Shown here one piece after another: positions 23,058-31,467 of a DNA stretch of 64,000 nucleotides. The DNA is taken from positions 186,001-250,000 of the forward strand of contig NZ_BMRT01000006.1 in assembly GCF_014648775.1 (NCBI RefSeq), written 5' to 3'. The notes beneath the pieces were generated by a model. The model made no database searches. It was not told where the DNA came from and was given only the letters and a program-made list of their open reading frames with translations. The number at the start of each line of letters is the position of its first letter. Within the stretch, counting starts at the first letter, position 1. The translations under genes and the position numbers were made by a program. Source of the stretch: Streptomyces abikoensis (GTDB taxonomy: Bacteria; Actinomycetota; Actinomycetes; Streptomycetales; Streptomycetaceae).

Positions 23058-23720
23058 ATGCTGAACAAGTACGCGCGTGCGTTCTTCACGCGTGTTCTCA
23101 CGCCGTTCGCCGCCCTGCTCATCCGCCTCGGCGTCAGCCCCGACGCGGTGACCCTCATCGGTACCGGTGGTGTGGTGGCGGGGGCGCTGGTCTTCTACCC
23201 CCAGGGCGAGTTCTTCTGGGGCACGGTCGTCATCACCCTGTTCGTCTTCTCCGACCTCGTCGACGGCAACATGGCCCGTCAGCTCGGCCGGTCCAGCCGC
23301 TGGGGCGCCTTCCTCGACTCGACGCTCGACCGGGTCGCCGACTCGGCCATCTTCGGCGGCCTCGCCCTCTGGTACGCGGGGCGCGGCGACGACACCCTGC
23401 TGTGCGCGGTGGCGATCTTCTGCCTCGCCAGCGGCCAGGTGGTCTCCTACACCAAGGCGCGCGGCGAGAGCATCGGCCTGCCCGTCAACGTCAACGGCCT
23501 CGTCGAACGCGCCGAACGCCTGGTGATCTCCCTGGTGGCCTGCGGCTTCTCCGGCCTTCACAAGTTCGGCGTGCCGCACATCGACATCCTGCTGCCCATC
23601 GCCCTGTGGATCGTGGCCGTCGGCAGCCTGATCACCCTGATCCAGCGCGTGGTGACCGTACGCCGCGAGGCCGCCGAGGCGGACGCCGCCGTGGCCCCCG
23701 GCGGGGGCGAGGGCGCGTGA
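23058..23720 (+). CDS. pgsA: CDP-alcohol phosphatidyltransferase (phosphatidylinositol phosphate synthase-like)
   Basis: Membrane enzyme joining CDP-diacylglycerol to inositol phosphate, first lipid step of phosphatidylinositol mannoside synthesis in actinobacteria. It shows the signature DGNMARQLGRSSRWGAFLDS and then LDRVAD (D-G-x2-A-R-x8-G-x3-D-x3-D). The 220-residue chain has several membrane segments, including PFAALLIRLGVSPDAVTLIG near the start. The next two genes are an acyltransferase and PimA, overlapping by four bases each, so this is an operon. A plain PGP synthase is the alternative, but the context favours inositol. Confidence 0.9.
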   Translation: MLNKYARAFFTRVLTPFAALLIRLGVSPDAVTLIGTGGVVAGALVFYPQGEFFWGTVVITLFVFSDLVDGNMARQLGRSSRWGAFLDSTLDRVADSAIFGGLALWYAGRGDDTLLCAVAIFCLASGQVVSYTKARGESIGLPVNVNGLVERAERLVISLVACGFSGLHKFGVPHIDILLPIALWIVAVGSLITLIQRVVTVRREAAEADAAVAPGGGEGA

Positions 23721-24646
23721 GGGAACGGCTGACCGACTCCCTCTACGGACTCGGCTGGGGCACCGTCAAGAAGCTCCCCGAACCCGTCGCCGCCGAGCTG
23801 GGGCGCCGGATCGCCGACCTGGCCTGGAAGCGACGCGGCAAGGGCGTGCTGCGCCTGGAGGCCAACCTCGCCCGGGTCGTCCCCGACGCGGACCCCCGCC
23901 GGCTCGCCGAACTCTCCCGGGCGGGCATGCGCTCCTACATGCGCTACTGGATGGAGTCCTTCCGGCTGCCCTCCTGGAGCGCGGAGCGCATCCGCACCGG
24001 CTTCGCCCCCCAGGACCGCCACAACCTGGAAGAGGCCCTGGCCTCCGGCCGGGGCGTCGTCCTGGCCCTGCCCCACATGGGCAACTACGACCTCGCCGGG
24101 GCCTGGCTCACCACCGCGATGAACCAGCCCTTCACCACCGTCGCCGAGCGCCTCAAGCCCGAGACCCTCTACGACCGCTTCGTGGCCTACCGCGAGGGGC
24201 TGGGTATGGAGGTGCTGCCCCACGCGGGCGGCAGCGCCTTCGGCACCCTCGCCCGGCGGCTGCGCGCCGGCGGGGTGGTCTGCCTGGTGGCCGACCGCGA
24301 TCTGTCCTCCTCCGGCATAGAGGTCGACTTCTTCGGCGAACCGGCGAAGATGCCCGCCGGGCCCGCCGTGCTGGCCGTGCAGACGGGCGCCGTGCTGCTG
24401 CCCGCCACCCTCTGGTACGACCGCTCCCCGGTGATGCGCGGCCGGATCCACCCACCCATCGAGGTGCCCACGACGGGCACCCGGGCCGAGAAGGCCGCCG
24501 CCATGACCCAGCGACTGGCCGACGCCTTCGCCTCCGGCATCGCCGAGCACCCCCAGGACTGGCACATGCTCCAGCGGCTGTGGCTCGCCGATCTCGACCG
24601 GCGGCCCCGGCCCCCCGCCGAGAGCTCCGGAACGGAGAAACCGTGA
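23717..24646 (+). CDS. Phosphatidylinositol mannoside acyltransferase
   Basis: LpxL/HtrB-type acyltransferase adding an acyl chain to phosphatidylinositol mannosides. The catalytic H-x4-D is in PHMGNYDLAG near residue 114, and the downstream PAGPAVLAVQTGAVLLP substrate-binding strand is present. The length is 309 residues. The GTG start is within the preceding stop (GTGA). The C-terminus WHMLQRLWLADL is the usual closing segment. Position between pgsA and the mannosyltransferase is the same as in mycobacteria, supporting the PatA-type role. Confidence 0.9.
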   Translation: MRERLTDSLYGLGWGTVKKLPEPVAAELGRRIADLAWKRRGKGVLRLEANLARVVPDADPRRLAELSRAGMRSYMRYWMESFRLPSWSAERIRTGFAPQDRHNLEEALASGRGVVLALPHMGNYDLAGAWLTTAMNQPFTTVAERLKPETLYDRFVAYREGLGMEVLPHAGGSAFGTLARRLRAGGVVCLVADRDLSSSGIEVDFFGEPAKMPAGPAVLAVQTGAVLLPATLWYDRSPVMRGRIHPPIEVPTTGTRAEKAAAMTQRLADAFASGIAEHPQDWHMLQRLWLADLDRRPRPPAESSGTEKP

Positions 24647-25803
24647 GGATCGGGATCGTCTGCCCGTACTCCTGGGACGTCCCCGGTGGCGTCCAGTTCC
24701 ACATCCGGGACCTGGCCGAGCACCTCATCCGGCTGGGCCACGAGGTGTCGGTCCTGGCACCCGCCGACGACGACACCCCCCTGCCCCCGTTCGTCGTCTC
24801 CGCCGGCCGGGCTGTCCCCGTGCCCTACAACGGCTCCGTGGCCCGGCTGAACTTCGGCTTCCTCTCCGCCGCGCGGGTACGCCGCTGGCTCCACGACGGC
24901 GACTTCGACGTCATCCACATCCACGAGCCCACCTCCCCCTCCCTGGGACTGCTGACCTGCTGGGCCGCACAGGGCCCCATCGTGGCGACCTTCCACACCT
25001 CCAACCCCCGCTCCCGCGCCATGATCGCGGCCTATCCGATCCTCCAGCCCGCCCTGGAGAAGATCAGCGCCCGGATCGCCGTGAGCGAATACGCCCGCCG
25101 CACCCTGGTCGAACACCTGGGGGGCGACGCCGTCGTCATCCCCAACGGCGTCGACGTGGACTTCTTCGCCTCCGCCGAGCCCCGGCCCGAGTGGCAGGGC
25201 GGGACCATCGGCTTCATCGGCCGCATCGACGAGCCCCGCAAGGGCCTGCCCGTGGTGATGCGCGCCCTGCCGAGGATCCTCGCCGAGCGCCCGGACACCC
25301 GGCTGCTGGTCGCCGGCCGAGGCGACGAGGAGGAGGCCGTCGCCACACTGCCCCCCGAGATGCGCGGCAACGTCGAATTCCTCGGCATGGTCAGCGACGA
25401 GGAAAAAGCCCGTCTGCTGCGCAGCGTCGACCTCTACGTGGCCCCCAACACCGGCGGCGAGTCCTTCGGCATCATCCTCGTCGAGGCGCTGTCCGCCGGG
25501 GCGCCCGTCCTTGCCAGCGACCTGGACGCGTTCACGCAGGTCCTGGACCAGGGAGCGGCCGGCGAGCTCTTCGCCAACGAGGACGCGGACGCCCTCGCCG
25601 ACGCGGCCCTGCGGCTGCTGGCGGACCCCGCCCGCCGGGCGGAGCTGAGCGAGCGGGGGAGCCGGCACGTCCGCCGGTTCGACTGGTCGACCGTCGGTGC
25701 GGACATTCTGGCCGTCTACGAGACGGTGGCCGCCGGCGCGGCCTCGGTCGCCGCGGACGAACGCACCAGCCTTCGCGCCCGCTTCGGGCTCGCCCGGGAC
25801 TGA
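24643..25803 (+). CDS. pimA: GDP-mannose-dependent phosphatidylinositol mannosyltransferase (PimA)
   Basis: GT4 glycosyltransferase that puts the first mannose on phosphatidylinositol on the inner membrane face. The N-terminal PYSWDVPGGVQFHIRDLAEHL holds the loop that binds the lipid headgroup. The donor site is in GFIGRIDEPRKGL and, near residue 275, GGESFGIILVEALSAGAPV, with the E-x7-E motif. Length 386 residues. The GTG start overlaps the acyltransferase stop. The set of three genes matches the mycobacterial PIM cluster. Confidence 0.93.
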   Translation: MRIGIVCPYSWDVPGGVQFHIRDLAEHLIRLGHEVSVLAPADDDTPLPPFVVSAGRAVPVPYNGSVARLNFGFLSAARVRRWLHDGDFDVIHIHEPTSPSLGLLTCWAAQGPIVATFHTSNPRSRAMIAAYPILQPALEKISARIAVSEYARRTLVEHLGGDAVVIPNGVDVDFFASAEPRPEWQGGTIGFIGRIDEPRKGLPVVMRALPRILAERPDTRLLVAGRGDEEEAVATLPPEMRGNVEFLGMVSDEEKARLLRSVDLYVAPNTGGESFGIILVEALSAGAPVLASDLDAFTQVLDQGAAGELFANEDADALADAALRLLADPARRAELSERGSRHVRRFDWSTVGADILAVYETVAAGAASVAADERTSLRARFGLARD

Positions 25804-26079
25804 GTGCCCCTCGCGCGGGCCCGGCGTGCCGGGCGGCCCTGGCGTGCCGGGCTCCCCGTGGGGGGGCGGCCCTGGCGTGCCGGGCGGTCCCGGTATGCCT
25901 GGGCGGTCCCGCCATGCGGGGCGGTCCTGTCGGGCGCCTGCGGGCCGTCCGTGGCTGGTCGCGCAGTTCCCCGCGCCCCTTACGGGGCCCGGTACCCGGT
26001 CGGACCGCCACCCCCGTAGGCGGTCCGGCCGGGCCCGTTCCCCCCCGTAGGCGGTCCGGCCGGGCCCGTTCCCCCCCCG
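25804..26079. repeat. Repeat-rich intergenic region with degraded dispersed element
   Basis: No gene is seen in these 276 bases. From 25830 to 25925 there are degenerate GGCGGTCC/GGCGTGCCGGG units. At 25953-25987 lies a reverse copy of the 2955-2995 palindromic element. Its left arm CCCCGCGCCCC is intact but the right arm is changed to GGGGCCCGG. At 26012-26073 two 31-bp tandem copies of a unit starting CCCCGTAGGCGGTCCGG are followed by a partial third. The stretch lies between convergent genes. Confidence 0.75.
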
Positions 26080-26778
26080 TCAGGCCCCGACCCGGCCCGG
26101 TATCTCCTCGCCGGTCGGGGACGCCGCGGGACGGACGCCGAAGAGGCCCAGGCCGTGGCGGGCCCGGAACGCCCGGCTGCGTCGGATCGTGACGACCACG
26201 AGCAGGGCGATCAGGCCCATCGACTGGAACCTGCCGAGCACCGGCACCACATCGACCGGCAGCGACAGCGCCTCCAGCGTGCTCAACGCCGCGTCGAGCA
26301 GCTCGACCCCGCCCCACAGCACCGTCAGCCCCCGCAGCGCCGCCCGGAACTCCGGCATCCCGTCCCAGACGCGCTCGGCCTCCTCCTCCGCCACCGGATC
26401 CCTCAGCCGTCGCCCGAACTGGAAGGCGAAGGGCCGGGCCGCGAACAAGGTGCCCAGGATCCATACGCCCAGCACCGCCGGGAGCCCCGCGTCCTTCAGC
26501 AGGAGCACCCGGGGGCTGCCGCTGATCAGGGACGTCACCGCCGAGACCGCGAGCAGGGCCACGATCAGCAGGTCGAAGACCTCGGCCCGCCGCCGCACCA
26601 CGGCCGTGACCAGCGCGTGCGCCGCCGGTATGGCGCTGCTCAGCAGCAGGGCCTGCCACTGGGCGATGCCCTGCGCGCGCAGCGCGTAATACACCGCCAG
26701 GGGCAGCGCGACGCTGATGGCGAGGGGCGCGAGCAGCGCCCGCGCGGGGCGCGCACCACGCGATTCCATCCGTTCCAT
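26080..26778 (-). CDS. VC0807-like polytopic membrane protein
   Basis: A 232-residue integral membrane protein with about six spans. Hydrophobic stretches include LAPLAISVALPLAVYYAL, FDLLIVALLAVSAVTSLI and GLIALLVVVTIRR, with SGSPRVLLLKDAG and AARPFAFQFGRRLRDP between them. This layout is like VC0807-family proteins, whose role is unknown. The ATG at 26778 follows GGAGG by 8 bases. It is divergent from the coil-rich gene at 26970. Confidence 0.8.
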   Translation of the reverse strand: MERMESRGARPARALLAPLAISVALPLAVYYALRAQGIAQWQALLLSSAIPAAHALVTAVVRRRAEVFDLLIVALLAVSAVTSLISGSPRVLLLKDAGLPAVLGVWILGTLFAARPFAFQFGRRLRDPVAEEEAERVWDGMPEFRAALRGLTVLWGGVELLDAALSTLEALSLPVDVVPVLGRFQSMGLIALLVVVTIRRSRAFRARHGLGLFGVRPAASPTGEEIPGRVGA

Positions 26779-26969
26779 GAGGTGCCTCCAGCGGTTCGGC
26801 CCGGCGATCCGGCGATCTGCTTCGACGTTAGAAGCCGGACGGGTGGAGACGGATCGGAGCCAGGGCCGGTTTCCCGATCGCCGCCTCCACCCCGTCCTCC
26901 ACCCCCGGGTGGAGACCTCCGACGGCTGCCGGGCCTCCGCACGGGAGCCGGACGGTAACGTGACCCGGC

Positions 26970-27512
26970 GTGACCACACTGATCTGGATCGCGGCCGCCC
27001 TGGTCGTCATCGGCGTCTACCTCAGCTGGACCGCCGGCCGGCTGGACCGGCTGCACAGCCGTATCGACGCCGCCCGCGCGGCCCTGGACGCCCAGCTGCT
27101 CCGGCGGGCCTCGGTCGCCCAGGAGCTCGCCACCGCCGGGATCCTCGATCCGGCCGCCTCGATGGTGATGTACCAGGCCGCCCACGCGGCCCGGCAGGCC
27201 GAGGAGGAGCACCGCGAGGTCGCCGAGAGCGAGCTCAGCCAGGCGCTGCGGGCCGTCTTCGCCGAGGCCCCGCAGGTGGAGGCCGTCCGGCAGGCGCCCG
27301 GCGGCGAGGAGTCGCTGGCCGAGCTGACCCAGGCGGTCCGCAGGGTGCCCATGGCCCGCCGGTTCCACAACGACGCCGTACGGGCGGCCCGGGCGCTGCG
27401 CCGGCACCGCAAGGTGCGCTGGTTCCGGCTGGCCGGTCACGCCCCCTTCCCGATGGCCTTCGAGATGGACGACGAGCCTCCGGCCGTCCTGGCCGACCGG
27501 GCAGGCCACTGA
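26970..27512 (+). CDS. LemA-like membrane-anchored coiled-coil protein
   Basis: A 180-residue protein with one N-terminal span (LIWIAAALVVIGVYLSW) followed by long helices, AGRLDRLHSRIDAARAALD and the later AHAARQAEEEHREVAESEL. This is the usual LemA-type layout of membrane anchor plus helical bundle. Function is unknown. It may act with the pdxS gene 85 bases downstream only by chance. GTG 26970 was chosen because the span begins directly after it. Confidence 0.78.
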   Translation: MTTLIWIAAALVVIGVYLSWTAGRLDRLHSRIDAARAALDAQLLRRASVAQELATAGILDPAASMVMYQAAHAARQAEEEHREVAESELSQALRAVFAEAPQVEAVRQAPGGEESLAELTQAVRRVPMARRFHNDAVRAARALRRHRKVRWFRLAGHAPFPMAFEMDDEPPAVLADRAGH

Positions 27513-27597
27513 CCCCGGATTGGCCCTTTTTCCCGCACCTCGAACGCCGGTTTGATGACGATGCAGCAATACCGGCCCTTGATAGCGAGGTCACATC

Positions 27598-28506
27598 GTG
27601 TCCACCCCCAGCACGCCCCAGACTCCGGAGACCGGCACCGCGCGCGTCAAGCGCGGCATGGCCGAGCAGCTCAAGGGCGGCGTGATCATGGACGTCGTCA
27701 CCCCGGAGCAGGCGAAGATCGCCGAGGACGCCGGCGCGGTCGCGGTCATGGCTCTGGAGCGGGTGCCCGCCGACATCCGCAAGGACGGCGGCGTGGCCCG
27801 GATGTCCGACCCGGACATGATCGAGGGCATCATCAACGCCGTCTCCATCCCGGTCATGGCCAAGTCCCGCATCGGCCACTTCGTCGAGGCCCAGGTCCTC
27901 CAGTCCCTCGGCGTCGACTACATCGACGAGTCCGAGGTCCTCACCCCGGCCGACGAGGTCAACCACTCCGACAAGTGGGCCTTCACCACCCCCTTCGTCT
28001 GCGGTGCCACCAACCTGGGCGAGGCCCTGCGCCGCATCGCCGAGGGCGCGGCCATGATCCGCTCCAAGGGCGAGGCCGGCACCGGCAACGTCGTGGAGGC
28101 CGTGCGCCACCTGCGCCAGATCAAGAACGAGATCGCCAAGCTGCGCGGCTTCGACAACCACGAGCTCTTCGCCGCCGCCAAGGAGCTGCGCGCCCCCTAC
28201 GAGCTGGTCAAGGAGGTCGCCGAGCTCGGCAAGCTGCCGGTCGTGCTGTTCTCCGCCGGTGGCGTGGCCACCCCGGCCGACGCCGCGCTGATGCGCCAGC
28301 TGGGCGCCGAGGGCGTCTTCGTCGGCTCCGGCATCTTCAAGTCCGGCGACCCCGCCAAGCGCGCCGCCGCCATCGTGAAGGCCACCACCTTCTACGACGA
28401 CCCGAAGATCATCGCGGACGCCTCCCGCAACCTGGGCGAGGCCATGGTCGGCATCAACTGCGACACCCTGCCCGAGGCCGAGCGCTACGCCAACCGCGGC
28501 TGGTAA
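27598..28506 (+). CDS. pdxS: Pyridoxal 5'-phosphate synthase subunit PdxS
   Basis: Synthase subunit of the deoxyxylulose-independent vitamin B6 route. It condenses ribose-5-phosphate, glyceraldehyde-3-phosphate and ammonia from PdxT. The 302-residue barrel shows KGGVIMDVVTPEQAKIAEDA, the sugar-binding lysine region, DPDMIEGIINAVSIPVMAK, and the conserved SKGEAGTGNVVEAVRHLR. It starts at GTG 27598. The amidase partner pdxT follows after a hairpin-bearing gap of 140 bases. Confidence 0.98.
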   Translation: MSTPSTPQTPETGTARVKRGMAEQLKGGVIMDVVTPEQAKIAEDAGAVAVMALERVPADIRKDGGVARMSDPDMIEGIINAVSIPVMAKSRIGHFVEAQVLQSLGVDYIDESEVLTPADEVNHSDKWAFTTPFVCGATNLGEALRRIAEGAAMIRSKGEAGTGNVVEAVRHLRQIKNEIAKLRGFDNHELFAAAKELRAPYELVKEVAELGKLPVVLFSAGGVATPADAALMRQLGAEGVFVGSGIFKSGDPAKRAAAIVKATTFYDDPKIIADASRNLGEAMVGINCDTLPEAERYANRGW

Positions 28507-28523
28507 CAGCACACGTTCATCCC

Positions 28524-28562
28524 GGGTGGGCGGTCCGCGGCTACACGGCGGGCCGCCCACCC
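28524..28562 (+). terminator. Hairpin between pdxS and pdxT
   Basis: GGGTGGGCGG (28524-28533) pairs with CCGCCCACCC (28553-28562). It may partly end pdxS transcription or stabilise the upstream mRNA so the synthase is made in excess. Confidence 0.45.
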
Positions 28563-28646
28563 GGCGTACCACCGGCGGCCGGTGGGTGCGGTCCACCGGC
28601 CGGCCCGACCGCCCCGCCGCAACCGACCCGAGAGGCAGTGCCCACC

Positions 28647-29240
28647 GTGTCCACCCCCACCATCGGCGTCCTCGCCCTCCAGGGCGACGTCCGCGAACAC
28701 CTCGTGGCCCTGGCCTCGGCCGACGCCCTCGCCCGGCCCGTGCGCCGGCCCGAGGAGCTCGCCGAGGTCGACGGCCTGGTCATACCCGGTGGCGAGTCCA
28801 CCACCATGTCCAAGCTCGCGGTGATCTTCGGTCTGCTGGAGCCGCTGCGCGAGCGCGTCCGGGCCGGGATGCCCGTCTACGGCACCTGCGCCGGCATGAT
28901 CATGCTCGCCGACAAGATCCTGGACGGTCGTGAGGACCAGGAGACCCTCGGCGGCATCGACATGATCGTGCGCCGCAACGCCTTCGGCCGGCAGAACGAG
29001 TCCTTCGAGGCGAAGGTCGAGGTGGCCGGCGTCGAGGGCGGGCCCGTCGAGGGCGTCTTCATCCGCGCCCCCTGGGTCGAGTCCGTGGGCGCGGCGGCCG
29101 AGGTCCTCGCCGTTCACGACGGCCACACCGTCGCCGTCCGGCAGGGAAACGTGCTGGCCACGTCCTTCCATCCGGAGCTCACGGGCGATCACCGGGTCCA
29201 CGAGCTGTTCGTGGAGATGGTCCGCTCCACCCGCTCGTGA
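28647..29240 (+). CDS. pdxT: Pyridoxal 5'-phosphate synthase glutaminase subunit PdxT
   Basis: Class I glutaminase that feeds ammonia to PdxS. The 197-residue protein begins TIGVLALQGDVREHL. The PGGEST loop is near residue 50, the nucleophile Cys in YGTCAGMIML near residue 80, and the His/Glu pair in TSFHPELTGDHRVHE near residue 175. GTG 28647 is preceded by AGAGG at 28631-28635; a GTG at 28638 lies too close to that ribosome binding site. Confidence 0.97.
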   Translation: MSTPTIGVLALQGDVREHLVALASADALARPVRRPEELAEVDGLVIPGGESTTMSKLAVIFGLLEPLRERVRAGMPVYGTCAGMIMLADKILDGREDQETLGGIDMIVRRNAFGRQNESFEAKVEVAGVEGGPVEGVFIRAPWVESVGAAAEVLAVHDGHTVAVRQGNVLATSFHPELTGDHRVHELFVEMVRSTRS

Positions 29241-29300
29241 GATCCCGGTAGGATCTCTGTCGTTCGTTCTGAATTTGGTTACGCGAAGGAGACAGGCGAG

Positions 29301-30053
29301 ATGTCCGGCCACTCTAAATGGGCTACGACGAAGCACAAGAAGGCCGTGATCGACGCCAAGCGCGGCAAGCTCTTCGCGAAGCTGATCAAGAACATCGAGG
29401 TCGCGGCCCGCATGGGCGGCGTCGACATCGAGGGCAACCCGACGCTCTACGACGCCATCCAGAAGGCGAAGAAGCAGTCGGTCCCGAACAAGAACATCGA
29501 CTCCGCGGTCAAGCGCGGCGGCGGCCTCGAGGCCGGCGGCGCCGACTACGAGACGATCATGTACGAGGGCTACGGCCCCAACGGTGTCGCGGTGCTCATC
29601 GAGTGCCTCACCGACAACCGCAACCGCGCCGCCTCCGACGTGCGCGTCGCCATGACCCGCAACGGCGGCTCCATGGCCGACCCGGGCTCGGTGTCCTACC
29701 TGTTCAACCGCAAGGGCGTCATCATCGTCCCCAAGGGCGAGCTCACCGAGGACGACGTCCTCGGCGCGGTCCTGGACGCGGGCGCCGAGGAGGTCAACGA
29801 CCTCGGCGAGAGCTTCGAGGTCCTCAGCGAGGCCACCGACCTGGTCGCGGTCCGCACCGCCCTCCAGGAGGCCGGCATCGACTACGACTCGGCCGAGGCC
29901 AACTTCGTGCCCACCATGCAGGTGGAGCTCGAGGAGGAGGCCGCCCGCAAGATCTTCAAGCTGATCGACGCGCTCGAGGACAGCGACGACGTCCAGAACG
30001 TCTTCGCCAACTTCGACGTCTCCGACGAGGTCATGGCCAAGGTCGACGCGTAG
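29301..30053 (+). CDS. YebC/TACO1-family protein
   Basis: A 250-residue YebC-type protein, described in other bacteria as either a transcriptional regulator or a translation factor that helps ribosomes through polyproline. The start MSGHSKWATTKHKKAVIDAK is diagnostic. Further blocks are GGGLEAGGADYETIMYEGYG and VPTMQVELEEEAARKIFKLI. AAGGAG precedes the ATG. Placement between pdxT and ruvC is the usual actinobacterial order, and a strong palindrome ends the unit. Confidence 0.95.
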   Translation: MSGHSKWATTKHKKAVIDAKRGKLFAKLIKNIEVAARMGGVDIEGNPTLYDAIQKAKKQSVPNKNIDSAVKRGGGLEAGGADYETIMYEGYGPNGVAVLIECLTDNRNRAASDVRVAMTRNGGSMADPGSVSYLFNRKGVIIVPKGELTEDDVLGAVLDAGAEEVNDLGESFEVLSEATDLVAVRTALQEAGIDYDSAEANFVPTMQVELEEEAARKIFKLIDALEDSDDVQNVFANFDVSDEVMAKVDA

Positions 30054-30080
30054 GCGTCGCGTTCCGGCTGCGGTCGGCGG

Positions 30081-30114
30081 ACGGGCCAGTGGGACACGTG
30101 TCCCACTGGCCCGT
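30081..30114. terminator. Perfect 34-bp palindrome after yebC
   Basis: ACGGGCCAGTGGGACAC is followed directly by its exact complement with no loop. It probably terminates yebC. The core GGGACACGTGTCCC is also an operator-like palindrome just upstream of the ruvC promoter. Confidence 0.75.
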
Positions 30115-30129
30115 CGGCGTGAGCGGCCG

Positions 30130-30152
30130 TTGTCAGTGGCAGCCGATAGCCT
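30130..30152 (+). promoter_or_regulatory. PafBC/RecA-NDp-type DNA-damage promoter of ruvCAB
   Basis: TTGTCAGTG (30130-30138), eight bases and TAGCCT (30147-30152) fit the actinobacterial RecA-independent damage promoter TTGTCRGTG-N8-TAnnnT. It is 32 bases before ruvC, with GGAGGGAGGGG between. Confidence 0.8.
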
Positions 30153-30183
30153 GCCCGAGCAGGTGAGCGGAGGGAGGGGCGCG

Positions 30184-30735
30184 ATGCGGGTGCTCGGTGT
30201 GGACCCGGGGCTGACGCGATGCGGTGTCGGAGTGGTGGAGGGCGTCGCGGGCCGTCCGCTGCGCATGGTCGGAGTGGGCGTCGTCCGCACCCCGGCCGAC
30301 GCCGACGTGGCCGACCGGCTCGTCCTCATAGAGCGCGGCATCGAGCAGTGGCTCGACGAACACCGCCCCGAGTACGTGGCGGTCGAGCGGGTCTTCAGCC
30401 AGCACAACGTCCGTACGGTCATGGGCACCGCCCAGGCCAGCGCGGTCGCCATGCTGTGCGCCGCCCGGCGCGGGCTCCCCGTCGCCCTCCACACGCCCAG
30501 CGAGGTCAAGGCCGCCGTCACCGGCTCCGGCCGGGCCGACAAGGCCCAGGTCGGCGCCATGGTCACCAGGCTGCTGAGGCTCGACGCGCCGCCCAAGCCG
30601 GCCGACGCCGCCGACGCCCTGGCCCTGGCCATCTGCCACATCTGGCGCGCGCCCGCGACCAACCGGTTGCAGGAGCTCGCCGCCGCCCACCGCCGCACCC
30701 CCACCCCCGTACGCATCCCGAAGGGCACCCGATGA
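30184..30735 (+). CDS. ruvC: Holliday junction endonuclease RuvC
   Basis: Resolvase that nicks Holliday junctions in recombination repair. The RNase H-like fold opens MRVLGVDPGLTRCGVGVVEG with the first catalytic Asp at residue 7. The Glu in VAVERVF lies near residue 69, and the last Asp pair in DAADALALAICH near residue 143. The length of 183 residues is normal. A GGAGGGAGGGG tract precedes the ATG at 30184. The stop overlaps ruvA (ATGA). The preceding promoter predicts induction by DNA damage. Confidence 0.98.
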   Translation: MRVLGVDPGLTRCGVGVVEGVAGRPLRMVGVGVVRTPADADVADRLVLIERGIEQWLDEHRPEYVAVERVFSQHNVRTVMGTAQASAVAMLCAARRGLPVALHTPSEVKAAVTGSGRADKAQVGAMVTRLLRLDAPPKPADAADALALAICHIWRAPATNRLQELAAAHRRTPTPVRIPKGTR

Positions 30736-31346
30736 TCGCCTTCGTCTCCGGGCCGGTCGCGGCCCTCGCCCCGGACACCGCCGTCGTCGAGGTCGGCGGC
30801 GTCGGCATGGCCGTCCAGTGCACCCCCGGCACGCTCGCCCGGCTGAAGGTCGGACAGCCCGCCAGACTGGCGACGTCCCTCGTCGTCCGCGAGGACTCCC
30901 TGACGCTCTACGGCTTCGCCGACGACGACGAGCGGCAGACCTTCGAGCTCCTCCAGACCGCCAGCGGGGTCGGCCCCCGCCTCGCCCAGGCCATGCTCGC
31001 CGTCCACTCGCCGGACGCACTGCGGCGGGCGTTCGCCGCCGGGGACGAGAAGGCGCTCACGGCTGTGCCGGGCATCGGGAAGAAGGGGGCGCAGAAGCTG
31101 CTCCTCGAGCTCAAGGACCGGCTGGGGGCGCCGGTCGGCTCTGCCGGTCCGCTGAGCACGGGGGCTTCGGCCGGTGTCGCGGGGTGGCGGGATCAGCTGC
31201 ATGCCGCGCTCGTCGGGCTCGGGTACGCGAGCCGTGAGGCCGACGAGGCCGTCGAGGCCGTCGCGCCGCAGGCTGAAGCCAGTGGTACGCCGCAGGTCGG
31301 GCAGTTGTTGCGGGCGGCGTTGCAGACGCTCAACCGGGCTCGGTGA
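30732..31346 (+). CDS. ruvA: Holliday junction branch migration protein RuvA
   Basis: Tetrameric junction-binding protein that loads RuvB. The 204-residue chain has the N-terminal OB barrel (MIAFVSGPVAALAPDTAVVE), two helix-hairpin-helix motifs (LLQTASGVGPRLAQAMLAV and VPGIGKKGAQKLLLELKDRL), and the flexible C-terminal domain that touches RuvB, ending LLRAALQTLNRAR. It overlaps ruvC and is followed after 121 bases by ruvB. Confidence 0.98.
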   Translation: MIAFVSGPVAALAPDTAVVEVGGVGMAVQCTPGTLARLKVGQPARLATSLVVREDSLTLYGFADDDERQTFELLQTASGVGPRLAQAMLAVHSPDALRRAFAAGDEKALTAVPGIGKKGAQKLLLELKDRLGAPVGSAGPLSTGASAGVAGWRDQLHAALVGLGYASREADEAVEAVAPQAEASGTPQVGQLLRAALQTLNRAR

Positions 31347-31373
31347 GCGGGGTGCGGTGCGGGCCGGTGGTGG

Positions 31374-31443
31374 GTTTGTGCCCACCCTCCCCCAGCTACC
31401 GCTGGGAGGTGCCCCCAGCCCTGCGGAACGCCCGCCCACAAAC
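31374..31443. repeat. Structured repeat-like element between ruvA and ruvB
   Basis: GTTTGTG (31374-31380) and CACAAAC (31437-31443) close a block that holds an imperfect hairpin of CTCCCCCAGC and GCTGGGAGG, then GTGCCCCCAG. I recall similar CCCCCAGC-TACC-GCTGGGAGG elements as common in Streptomyces intergenic DNA. It separates ruvB from the ruvCA pair. Confidence 0.55.
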
Positions 31444-31467
31444 TTCTCCAACCGTGAGGTTTTACTC

